Made by a program: the position numbers and the translations under genes. A DNA stretch of 64,000 nt from Varanus komodoensis. Taxonomy: Eukaryota > Chordata > Lepidosauria > Squamata > Varanidae. Positions 43,373 through 53,540 of this stretch are shown in pieces. Each line of letters begins with the position of its first letter. The stretch's first letter is position 1. The stretch is taken from contig NW_025335440.1 of assembly GCF_004798865.1 (NCBI RefSeq), forward strand, positions 9,482,857-9,546,856, written 5' to 3'. Below the pieces are notes generated by a model, which ran no database searches, had not been told where the DNA came from, and saw nothing but the letters and a program-made list of their open reading frames with translations.

Positions 43373-43604
43373 GGGTTGTTGAAATGGGGGTTATTGTGCT
43401 GTCTGAATTTAGCTGTGAATAACCCACTGTTAACCACAAACAGCCCACAGTTCAAACCTAGCAACAAAACATGAGTTCTCTTCATGGGTTGTTTGTGGTT
43501 AGCAAAGCCTGGTTTGCTAACACAGCTGGGTTCACACAACATGATAGCCCTTCTCCAAAAACTACCCATAGTTCAAGAAAGTTATTGTGTTGTCTGAACC
43601 CAGC
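43373..43604. mobile_element. Palindromic MITE-like repeat
   Basis: TTATTGTGCTGTCTGAA near the left and TTATTGTGTTGTCTGAACCC near the right are direct repeats, and GGGTTCACACAACATGA inside is the same motif reversed. TTAACCACAAACAGCCCA (about 43430-43450) pairs with TGGGTTGTTTGTGGTTA (about 43482-43501). The structure is nested inverted repeats with no coding. Confidence 0.55.
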
Positions 43605-43675
43605 CAAAGTGTATAGTCCTCTGCACTGAGAAAGATGCGAAATGGATAGAAGGAATATGTGTGCGTGCATGGCAA

Positions 43676-43774
43676 TAATAGGCAACCTGGTGCACTCTGG
43701 GTATTTTGGACTACAACTCCCATTATCCCTAACCATGAGCAGACATCTGGTGGGCCCCAGGTTGCCCATCTCTG
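43676..43774. mobile_element. Small palindromic MITE with ACTACAACTCCCAT core
   Basis: The ends AGGCAACCTGGTGC and GGGCCCCAGGTTGCCC are inverted repeats. Between them lie TTTTGGACTACAACTCCCAT and CAGACATCTGGTGG. This is the clearest of several copies here. Confidence 0.8.
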
Positions 43775-43812
43775 GCATGTGTTTCTACAGACAGAAAAAT
43801 ATTTATTTATTT

Positions 43813-44050
43813 AGAGCCAATGTGGAATTGTGGTTAAAGTGTTGGACTGGGGACTTGGGAGATTCGGGCTCTAGTCCTTGCTCAGCCGTAAATCCTACTG
43901 GGTGATTTTGGGCCAGTCATTCACTCTCAGCCTAACCAACCTCACAGGGTTGTTGTTGTGATGATAAACTGGAGGGGAGAAGAAATGTATAGGCTGCTTT
44001 GGGTTTCTTGCAACAAGAGAAAGGTGGGGTTTTTAAAAAATCAAATAAAT
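43813..44050 (+). repeat. MIR-like tRNA SINE, full length
   Basis: AGAGCCAATGTGGAATTGTGG, TGTTGGACTGGGGACTTGG, CGGGCTCTAGTCC, AACCAACCTCACAGGG and GTATAGGCTGCTTTGGG. A TCAAATAAAT tail ends it. Confidence 0.93.
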
Positions 44051-46951
44051 ATTTTATATGTGGGAATGTATGTATTCTGACCCTGGAAAAGCTTTATGAA
44101 TTAAGGGCACAAACTGATGTATATTCGGACAGAAGAAAGTCCAGTGGGATTTGTCAGCATCTTTTCTGCATAAAGTATAACACTGCATCCTAAATCATGT
44201 ATATTCGCATCCATACCGTTTGGTGTATGTCATTTTGTGGCCACCATATGCTAGGACATGGAAATTGGTACCAGATGCCCAATTCAACAGCCTGAGCATC
44301 TCAGCTCTTGTTGTTTTAAGAGGAGCAACTTTCTAGTCCTTAACGCTGCCAAGATGTATCATTTAAAAGAAAGGAAAGAAAGACAGATCTAAACACAGAA
44401 GCAGAAAACGGACAGGGAGAAGTGGGGAGCAAAAGGGGCTTCTACTCTGCAGGTTGGGGTTAAAGATGCATCTAGGCTGGGAAGGCAACCCGCAAGGGGC
44501 AGCCACTTCTATCTAGAGACCCAGCAACTCACCCACTGATCAGCTTCCTCTGTTCTTCCGTCTGCACCGAATATTCTGCTCATACGGCAACAGCAGAGGC
44601 AGCACCTTTCCTTGGCCAGAGGAGGTACAGCTGCAGAGGACTGGTTGCATCCACCCCTGTCCAAAGGAACCCCTATCAAAACATTTGGAACGAAGAATTA
44701 GGGTTTTCTTCCTGTCTTTCCTCCCAGTTGTTTTTCCTTTTGTGCTGTGCCTTGCAGATTGCAGGCCTGAGGGCAGGAACTGCCATACAGGGATCCCTGG
44801 GAACATCTTTGGGAGTCTTTTTGGCAGAAAGTGCTGTAGATGCCAAAAATAGCCTGCGTTCTTGAGCAGCTGGCAGGGCCGGTGGCTGATGCCCGCCCTC
44901 ACCCTCCAGCCCATTTTTTCTGGTCTGCATTCTAAGCATCGCCACATGGGTCGCTCTTCTAGCAACCTTTCCCGTGCCCCATAATGCCCCGTCCTGGCGT
45001 CGCACTGGGGCAATCTGCTAGTTTAAGAGGGTGGCGAAGCTCTGGCCTGCAGATTCATCGAGAGTGCGGTTGTCACAGCTGCAGAAGCTCACCGGCACCC
45101 TCCCGAAGAGCCATTGCCCAGGCGCCCCCGAACTTGCAGCCCGCCCGCTGTGCCAGATCGAGCAGGTGGCCAGCTCCTGTGCCACATGGAGCCACGACTG
45201 GGCTCTACGAGGGGCTCCCACCCAAGCAGGAGGCCACCGGCAAAAGCCTCCTGGGCTGAATTCGGTGTCGGAGGAGCTCGAAGAGGCCACATTCCAGCTG
45301 TGGGTGGAGCCAAAGGCAAAGGGGTGGGGCCAGGGCATGAAACATCCTGGGTGGTTTAGCTGGAACCTCCTGGTCCCAGAAGCTGGGGCGAGCAAGAGGC
45401 AGGAGGCTCAAGAGCCTGGGAAGAAGCTGTAGGAAAGTAGAGTGCTTGGTTCCACTTGGGTGGGAAGGAGAGAGAGAAAGGAGAAAGTGACACCCAAATA
45501 ACTGAAGTGGTTAGGAAGCTGAGGAAGACATGGAGTTGAAAGGTGTGCCAAGATGCAGGTGACATACATTTCCAGCTGTTGGCTCCTTTGCCATAATTGT
45601 TTGCTAGCCCTCACAAGGGCAAAAGGGTACAATCGAGGCTGCCCTGTGACTTTGGGCTGGAGATAGGAGAGGCAGGATCAGCCAGCTGTGAGGAGCGAAA
45701 GACAAACCAGGAATCGAAACCAAAGAACAACCAAGAACACAGAAAAATTCCCCAGAGCTCAGAAAGGCCCTGATGCTCAAGCAGAGCGCAGGTGGAACAG
45801 CAAGACTTTACACTCCTGATTGTGTCATATGACCCAAAGCCAGCCTGAGTCCACCCAGACCTGAAGCCACACCTCTGAGAACCTGGCCACCTGCAGCTCA
45901 GTGGTTCGGATTCACCAGTTTCTCACCGGGATTACAGGTGTGTGCTTTGTGTGGAGGCAAATGGAAAAATAAATCTAAGAGGACCCATCCACTTGACTTT
46001 CCTCACTATCCAGTTCAAGCCAAGCAGTTCCTGTATGGTGAATTCCCCATTGTGTGACTTCTCCATGACATCTGCAGTGGGGAAATCTTTCTGCACAAGT
46101 TGCGTTTTCCACTGGGCAAGATGACAGGTTTGCTCATTCCTGCAAACAGATTGAAAGCCGATGCTTTCCAGTTCCAGGTAGGTATCAACTCTTGCCCTGT
46201 GGGGTCATGTGGAGAGAAATGCTTGATGCTGGGGAAGCAATGAGGGGAAAGCCACATCATGGTGAGTCTACCAGGTTATAATTAACGGGAAAGTGGAGGA
46301 CAAGAAAGAGGAAGACGCGGTATGCACAATGAGTCATTACTAGAAAGCCCCAACCATTCCAGGTTCCACCCTTTCAGGGCCACTTCTGTAATTTTGCCCT
46401 TCACCAGGGTAATTCCGTGGAAGTGGCAAAAAAGCAGGGCCCGGAACGTGTGTGATGGAAGGAGGCAAAATGACTCTCCGTGTCCAAAGACCAACTGATA
46501 GTGCAAAGTTAAACATGGAGCCCGCTTTTGAACAATTTCCTCTCAGTCCGTAACTTGTTTACATCATCTGCTCTTGCGTGTTCCGTATCTCTGCTTCTTC
46601 GTTGCCCCCATTAGCCTTCGGTGATGTCGCTGTACAACCAGCTCCGATCAGAAATGTGGCCCTGCAGCTGCACTCATTATGGGAGCTGTGATCATGTGAC
46701 CGTTTCAGGAACTGCCCCAGTGCTATCTTGTGCTGGGTGGAAAGCCTTGTCTGTCCAAAGACCACTTTCCCATGTGGGAAATCTGTGCAGACTGCATGCC
46801 AGTTCCTTTTCTGCTTCTACCACCCCTTCTCTCTCTTTCTCCGTCTCTGACACCCCTTTCTTCTTCCATGGCTTCCTCACCCAGCCGCTACCAAGGGAGG
46901 CATTGCTCACGCCAGCCAGGAGCATGCCAGGACTCTTGACGTGGGCTTTTG
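44051..46951. other. No recognisable gene; GC-rich 45040-45320
   Basis: Frames of up to 157 codons at 44540-45432 on both strands have no motif. Nothing repeat-like is recognised. Confidence 0.35.
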
Positions 46952-47029
46952 AAGTAAGGCCAAGGGCAGTAGCCCCGAGGCACCAGGCTGAAATAAGGCC
47001 AAGGGCAGTAGCCCCGGGGCACCAGGTTG
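46952..47029. repeat. Tandem duplication of a 39-bp unit
   Basis: AAGTAAGGCCAAGGGCAGTA... (46952-46990) repeats at 46991-47029 with three substitutions. The unit length is a multiple of three and keeps a plus-strand frame open (RPRAVAPRHQAE twice), but no gene is supported around it. Confidence 0.95.
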
Positions 47030-47409
47030 CCCATCGCAGAGCTGCCTGTCAGAGGAGACGGACAGCCAGTGCCCAGATGTCCAGGCAGACACCTTTCCTG
47101 TTACTTGTTGCCCACCCATTTTAACTGGGAACTGAATGTGCTTTCACGCAGAGCAAGGATCCAGCTGCCAGCAGGGGTGGGTGGAGTCAGCCATGAGGAA
47201 AGGAGAGAAAGGAGCATAACCAAGGAGGAAAACTGCCCCCAAAGCCGCTGCAATGGTGCCCAGCAGGAAAAAGTAACTACCCGCACAAGCACGCTTTGAT
47301 TTGCTTCGCTTCGCTGGAAATTCTTTCTATTTTATCTCTTGCTCTTTTCAGCCCCAAAATCTACAGTAGTGAATATTTTCTGCAGCCCAAACCGTGGCAT
47401 TTCCCCCTC
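47030..47409. other. No recognisable feature
   Basis: Unique-looking. Confidence 0.3.
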
Positions 47410-47432
47410 TACACACACACACACACACACAC
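47410..47432. repeat. (AC)n microsatellite
   Basis: Eleven AC units. Confidence 0.95.
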
Positions 47433-48726
47433 AGAGGAATGCATGGCTTAAAACCAACCATGGCCAGACAGTGGGGCTGTTCGAACTCTTGCGCAGAATG
47501 CCATTCTAATGGCAGGGTTTCGGCACTGGACTTTGAACACAACTGGACAGAGCTGCAGAGTGGACCACATCTGCGCCCGCCTCCTTTCTGCACTCTCTCC
47601 TAGCGGTGGAAACACCGTCCCTTATCTCTTGATCAACTGCATCTGGACAAGGGCCGGCGGATGCTTGCTTTATTCCATCTGAAAGCTTAAGCAAACAGCC
47701 TATCCCCCCAGTGAGGCAATGCTGAGTTGATTTTTCCAGTTACTCACCTGCTCCTACTGTGTGTATTATGCACTGAACTTTGAAGCAAATGGCCCTTTCT
47801 GCCAAGGCAGCAATTTGTGTCAAGAAAATGCAAGATGCACTGGAGAGCACGCTGATATTAACTGACACGGTGGAGGGTTAACACACGCGCGCATCGGACC
47901 CCGAGATCCAGGACTGCCAGCTCACTCCTTCTGCAGCCAGCAGCAAACCACTTAAGCCATACCTGTGCTCTTACAGGTGAATGCACTCCTGCGTCGAAGC
48001 ATTGATTCATACAGTATACACTGTAATTGGAGTCAATTCCACATCAGAACTTGTTGTGAAGGGTTCATCGCCGTTCACACTGGAGGTGTCCCCCGTTTTA
48101 CCTTCTGACACAATTTGCATTGCTCTTCCTTCAGCATTTTCAATCAGGCACAATCAAGGGATCCAGATTCTTCATTTGAGTATCTTCATTTCTGCTTGCA
48201 GGCCCAACACCTTGTGGGTTTTCCTCCCTCAAGGTTCCAAAAATGCTTTTTTGATTCACTGCACCCTTGGCTGAGGACCCTTGATGTTGCATCAACACTG
48301 TAGTTCTCCTGCATGTATGTTTTGCATTCATCCATTCATTCATAAAATGTGTGCCATGACTTTCGCTATCAATTATCTCAAGGCACTTTGTGATTTCAAA
48401 AAGCATTTTTAAAAAACCCTAAAAAGTAAAGCAGCAACCCGCAGATAAAAAGCAAGCACTAAAAGCCCTTATCACATTTCAGCTTCCATGGAAGGTATGA
48501 ATGAATTGGAGGCACCCGAGGAATAACCGAAATGCTGCCAGGTGAACATTCCCAGTGATATAGTTTCCTGATCTGTAAGTCACCCAGGAGAGGCACCGTC
48601 TCTGCTCTTCATCCACTAACTTGAGTACAGGGAAATGGCTTCTGTAGGAGAACTCAAAACTGGCTGTTGTTTTCAAGGCAATCTGTCTTTGAAAGCTAAA
48701 AACCTCAAGACACTGAAAGAAAGTGA
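47433..48726. other. No recognisable gene
   Basis: 48325-48430 may be an old LINE tail in minus orientation (CATTCATAAAATG...CTCAAGGCACTTTG). Confidence 0.35.
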
Positions 48727-49187
48727 CAGAATCATACAATAGTTAAGTTGGAAGGGGCCAGGGGGGCACTGGGTCCACCCCCTGCTCAGTGCAGGACTCC
48801 CAGTTAAACCATCCCTCTCAGGGGGCTGCCCAGCTGCATCTTGAATACCTCCAGTGTGAGGGAGTCCACAGCTTCCCTAGGTTATTGCTTCCACTTTTGT
48901 ACTACTCTAGCAGTCAGGAAATTTTACCATCCGGAACTTGGCTTGCTGTAACTTGAGCCCATTTCTCGGTGTTCCGCACTCTGGAATGATCAAGGAGACA
49001 TCCCGGCCTTCCTCTTTGTGACGGCCTTTCAAGTGCTTGCAGAGGGATACCATGCCTCTCCTCAGGCTTCTTGAGACTGCCCAGTTCTCTCTCCGCATAG
49101 GGCTTTGTTTCCATTCCCTGGATCAACCTTGCTGCCCTCCTCTGGGCCCTTTCCAGCTTGTCTGCAGAAGATACAAGCTGCATCACC
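48727..49187 (-). repeat. CR1 LINE 3' end (ORF2 C-terminus, UTR and tail)
   Basis: The minus strand ends in the octamer-like tail (complement of CAGAATCATACAATAG). The UTR complement holds CCCCTGCTCAGTGCAGGA, and the coding complement gives LERAQRRAARLIQGMETKPY, the CR1 'LErvQrRAtklI.Gme..pYeerl' signature. A few frame changes separate it from the rest of the C-terminus. Confidence 0.93.
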
Positions 49188-50508
49188 CCAGGTTATGACC
49201 TGGTCAAAACACAAAGGTTTTACGCAAAGGTTATAACCTGGTCAAAACTTGGTGGGTTACCATCTAGGGTTTGCCATGGAATGGGGATACATCCTGCAGT
49301 TGGCCAGGACACCTCGCAGCCAGTCTGCAGCCCAGCCTCCATGGACAGGTGCTGGTGGTTGTCCTGTCAAGCGAGGGTTGACCATGGCCTGTCCTGTTTG
49401 CACGTTTCCTTGCTGGGCTGGAGCACGGTGGCTCCACCTCCAGCCCCCACCCGCCCAGCCTTCTTGTCAGCAACATGGTACACACTCCCTTCCTCGTTGA
49501 TTTGGATGCAGGCTGACGCTGACGGCCATTAGGCGGCTCTGCAGGGAAGGTGGAACCCAGAGAGAAGCCCCACTTGACGGGCAGGGAACGGACCAGAGGA
49601 AGAAACTACCCACTCCCAGGGGCCCCGCCTTCCCATCCGCTCCAACCAGCACTACTGGCTGGACCGAGGAAGCTGGGAAGTGCGTGGCACAGGCCATGCC
49701 GGCATGCCCACAGTGCTGCGGGCACATGGCCTCCAGTTGCGCATCCCCCACCTTCCCTGGGCACCTGCCCTCTGGCACAAACGAGACCCAAATTTGCAGA
49801 AGCTGGTGTGATGACGCTGGGATCTTTGGCCAAGATAAAAACTGTGCCACTCTCATCAGTAACTGAACCCCGGAATGCAGCTTGAATTTGCAGAAGAGAA
49901 TGCAGGAGTCCTGAGGTAGCCACCTCCCACCCAAAGCCCTTGTTTTCTCCCCAGATGTGTGCAACAGTCCTGTCTCTGCCTCACTGGCTCTGTCTTTCTT
50001 CTTCTGTCCGATCAGTACATTATGGGCTTATGTGGCTTCTCTTTCTCCGTCTAGGGCTGGATAAGGTTCTGTTTCACTTCTAGTTACTTGCCAAGATGTT
50101 TATGTTTTCCTTGTATTCACGACTGAAATACCTTGAGATTTAAGAAAATCCAAGCATGGGAGGAACAGAAACTGAGAGACTTAGTCCATTGAGACTCAGG
50201 GCTTTGTTTAGTTTTTAAAGATCTGGGGTTGAATCCCTGTGATGCTTCCTCTTTTTTCTTCCAGACTTCTCATCTTTAAGATCCAGTGTGGCCTCCATGC
50301 ACTGGGAGAGGCAGCATCTGTTGAACTGTAAGTGCAGGTGGGCGAGAATGTCATTTCGGCTCACTTCTGATTGGAATGTCCCAAGCTTCCCGAAGTTCTT
50401 GTTACCCAAGGAAGAAAGAAGTGGAGATTTTCAGGGGGGAAATAAATGTGGAAGAAAGTGAAAAAGACAGACGGGTCCATCCCCCCTCTTTTACCGCAGT
50501 AGCAGCAA
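49188..50508. other. No recognisable gene
   Basis: Frames of 165 (minus) and 124 (plus) codons have no motif. 49158-49260 contains GGTTATGACCTGGTCAAAAC twice in near-identical form (about 49192 and 49230), a small direct repeat. Confidence 0.4.
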
Positions 50509-50632
50509 CTGGTAGCCCTTCTGATGCTTTGGCTTCCAGCTCCCATCAGCCTCAGCCAACACAGTCAAGGGTGAGGAACCAAGGAAGCTGCCGGGCAGAA
50601 CTCTGGAAGGCCACAAGTGGCTTGCCCCTGCA
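50509..50632. mobile_element. Small palindromic MITE, diverged
   Basis: CTGGTAGCCCTTCTGATGC, CCAGCTCCCATCAGCCTCAG, GAACTCTGGAAGGCCAC and AAGTGGCTTGCCCCTG follow the order of the family at 43676-43774. Confidence 0.5.
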
Positions 50633-51212
50633 TTTAGGCCTGTTTAGGCCTTAGTCCATAAGGCCATGGATTAAGGCGCAGCCTGGCCGTTGGGCCTGCT
50701 TTTGTTCTCATGATTCAGACCCAGTTCACAAATGCACGCTCATTTTTTGATGCCTTCTGCACCACAGGACGTCACTTCCTCACGCTCGGCTCAGGATAAA
50801 AGGCCCTGCTCCACACTTCCACGCTCTTAATGTCAGAGGGAATGTCATTAAGCATTCCTCGTTGCCTGACTCTTCCCAGCTCTCCCCCTTATGCTGTTTG
50901 TAGGTCTTGCCGTATCATGCATTTTATGATTTTAGTGGCTACATGTTGGATCCTGTTAAGAATACGGAGTACTCCTGCAAGAAGTGGGAAAGCAAAGTAT
51001 TTTTATTTTTCAAAAGTTATTCAACTATTTGTTGGTTGGCTTGACTTCTAGTATTTCTTAGTCACTCTTTCACTAAAAGCTGTCAGGATGACATAAGGGG
51101 GGGAAAAAATCTTAAGTCCGTGTTTTAAACAAAGAAAATAAACCATCCCTAAATGATCAGCTACAAACAGAGAGGCTCTAAAGAAGCACTAGGAGAAGGA
51201 TTAAAAGTATAA
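50633..51212. other. No recognisable feature
   Basis: Unique-looking. Confidence 0.3.
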
Positions 51213-51430
51213 ATTGTTGTTATTATTACATTTATACCTCACCTTTCCTCCTCCTGCAAATAACCCAACACAGCTTACAAGGCTCTCCTTCTCCCCATTT
51301 TATCTTCACAACAACCCTGTGAGGTAGGTTAGCCTGAGTATCTGTGTCTGGCCTAATGTCACCTAGTGAGCTCTGTATACACAATCAGGGACTAAAACCG
51401 GAGCTCCAAGACCCTCAGTCCAACACTCTA
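51213..51430 (-). repeat. MIR-like tRNA SINE, near full length
   Basis: GTTATTATTACATTTATACC (tail side), CACCTTTCCTCC, CACAACAACCCTGTGAGG, TAGGTTAGCCTGAG, AATGTCACCTAGTGAGC and the complement of the SINE start CAGTCCAACACTCTAA. Confidence 0.92.
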
Positions 51431-51441
51431 AATAATAAATT

Positions 51442-51560
51442 ACAGTGGTACCTTGGCTCACGAACTTGATCTGTTCCAGGACTCTGGTCATGACGCAAAT
51501 TGGTCGTGAGCCAAGTTAAATTTCCCCATAAGTAATGTAAATAAAGCTAATCTGTTCTGT
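51442..51560 (+). mobile_element. Tc1/mariner (pogo-like) MITE fragment
   Basis: ACAGTGGTACCTTGGCTCAC, CGAACTTGATCTGTTCC and GTGAGCCAAGTTAAATTTCC match the 'TACAGTGGTACCTCGG' end and inner part of a widespread reptile element. It is preceded by TA. The opposite end is not clear. Confidence 0.6.
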
Positions 51561-51736
51561 AACTATTTTTTTAATCAGAAAAATGTGAAGCAAAGTGACA
51601 AAGAACAACAAGGATCACGGCCATCTCCCCCCCTACCCCCAAAGCACAACTGGTGCCGAATCCGGGCAAGAGCCCCCAAGAATCCCCCCCACATAGCAGC
51701 CTGCTTCTGCCTGCCTTGGGCTCTGGCCCAGAATAC

Positions 51737-51784
51737 GGGGGGGGGGGGCAGATGCTGTGCCCCCCTCCCTCCCTCTCTCCCTCC
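51737..51784. repeat. G-run followed by (CCCT)n
   Basis: Twelve Gs at 51737-51748, then CCCT units at 51761-51784. Confidence 0.85.
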
Positions 51785-51829
51785 CTGGCTTTTGCCCAGC
51801 AAACCAGCAAGATGAGAAGGTGCGCGTGC

Positions 51830-52400
51830 AGAAGGCGACCCTGGCAGGCCGGCGCACTGTGGGAGACGAGGGCCCACGGGGGATGCCTTGCCCCCCAAGC
51901 CTGGAGCCCTCAGGGCCCTGCCAGCCTCCGGCACAAACATCCCCTCAGCCCAAGGCAGCCCGTTGGCATCTCCAGCTCGCAAGCGACCCGGCCGCGTCAG
52001 CACATGTCCAAGCAAGCCCTCCCTCCCGAGCGTCCGGCAGCATCACTTTCCGAGAGGCTGCGACTGCAACGGCCCCCGACGTGCCTCCTGGCTCGCCGGG
52101 CTGAGCTTCAGCTCCCAGCTGGGGATCGAAAGTGACGTGACCCGAGCTAACCCGAGCTGGCACTTGAGTGGACCCCGACACCCACGCTCTCTCGTGTGCC
52201 CCCCCCTTGACCCAGATAAGAAACGCCGCAGCCCTCGCAGGCCTGGGGGGCCGCGTCCGCCGTGCGCACGCTCTCCTCGGGCGGCCCGCTCGCCGTGTCG
52301 CACAGCAGAAGGCCAGCTCGGCACGGACGATGCCCGGAACTTTTGGTGTTTCAGTGCTGAGCGCTCAACAGAATTCGGCCCCGCGGCTGGCTGGAGTTCG
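51830..52400. promoter_or_regulatory. CpG-island-like block, candidate promoter
   Basis: Dense CpG and high GC (for example GACCCGGCCGCGTCAGC near 51985 and CCGCGTCCGCCGTGCGCACG near 52250). It also holds a CRE-like TGACGTGA near 52132. A plus-strand frame of 188 codons covers it but is low-complexity (Pro/Ser/Arg). A transcription start is plausible but unproven. Confidence 0.5.
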
Positions 52401-52611
52401 TGGCTAGCCGCAGCGTGGTGCTGGCGGCCCAGGGGCCTGGAGCGGTCACGCTGACTGCGTGTGCTTCCGCTCTGCAAGCCCAGACTCTCGTCTCTGGGAC
52501 AGGCTGGTGGAATCTAAGCTGGGGAAGACCAACTAAGAAAGTGATCTTGGAAAGGGTGTGTGCAGCGGCTGTGAAAATGGCAGATTCCATGCTCCCTCGG
52601 TTTGGATTTTT

Positions 52612-52710
52612 CCAGCCTTCCCCAGGTTGTCACCTTCCAGCTTTTGGGATACAGGTCCCATGCTGGATGTGGGTGATGGGAGCAGTAGTCCCACATACCT
52701 GGAGGGCTGA
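52612..52710. mobile_element. Small palindromic MITE, diverged
   Basis: CCCAGGTTGTCACCTTCCAG, ACAGGTCCCATGCTGG, GTGATGGGAGCAGTAGTCC and ACCTGGAGGGC match the family in order. Confidence 0.65.
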
Positions 52711-53287
52711 ATTGATCTGTGAGCTGGCAGAGAATCCAGCGGTCGTAACGCCCATTTCCCCATGGATATTGACCCATGGCAGAGGGTGGAGATCTGACCT
52801 GAGGCCACCTCCTAGCTTCCTGTTCTGCACTGATCGGGGTTTCTGTCTCCCTGGTTCTCAAAGAAGGAGGGGAAATGTGTTTCATGTCCCTCCAATTTTT
52901 AACATCAACTTATTTTCATTAAGAAAGACTAACAGCAGATGCCACACATTTGCAAGATGTGACAACCTCCCACATAAGCCAGCCTTAGTTTAAATAGATT
53001 TCTGTTTGGTTTTTGCATGAGTGGGCAGCCCTAAGAGCTGCTGAGCTGGGCCATCACGGCCATCACCGGAAAGGGCATCAAACTGCGGTTTGCCCTGGGG
53101 CTCTTTGCCATGCCTACATCCATACCCGAAAGGATTTCGTTCAAGTGTGCAAAAGATGCTCCTTTAGGATGAACTTGCATTCCATAAAGCTCCAGCTAAC
53201 AGGAAATGGGATGTGGTTCTGCCTAAGCTTGAACAGGTTTGGGAAGAAGTTGGTGGCTCCACATTTTGTGATCCACTTTTGATCATC
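52711..53287. other. No recognisable feature
   Basis: Unique-looking. A frame of 197 codons (52400-52993, plus) runs over the MITE, so it is not taken as coding. Confidence 0.35.
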
Positions 53288-53515
53288 TGGCCAGGGCGAC
53301 TTCTTTCCTTTCCTTTCCTTTCCTTTCCTTTCCTTTCCTTTCCTTTCCTTCTTTTCTTTTCTTTTATAACGTCTTTTATATCATTTATATTTTTATTTAT
53401 TTATTTTATATTATTAATTTTAATTTTATATTGTTATTTTTGTATTGTATTGTATTTTATTGTGTTGTAAGCCGCCCCGAGGCTTCGGCAAGGGGCAGCA
53501 CAGAAATGTTCTAAT
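53288..53515 (+). repeat. L2 LINE 3' UTR and terminus with internal microsatellite
   Basis: It starts CTGGCCAGGGCGACTT, as in the UTR of the 17480-17860 copy, and ends GTAAGCCGCCCCGAGGC..GGGGCAGCACAG and an AATAAT tail. A (TTTCC)n array has grown within it. Confidence 0.88.
53303..53350. repeat. (TTTCC)n microsatellite inside L2 UTR
   Basis: About nine TTTCC units just after GGCGACTT of the L2 UTR, where other copies have TATTTTATAC. Confidence 0.95.
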
Positions 53516-53540
53516 AATAATAATAAAAAATAATAATAAT
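53512..53540. repeat. (AAT)n at L2 tail
   Basis: AAT units with an A-run interruption. Confidence 0.9.

Noticed and set aside
46621-47124. 167-codon plus-strand frame carrying the 39-bp repeat
   Set aside because: The repeat keeps it open by length alone. No domain or conserved start context supports a gene.
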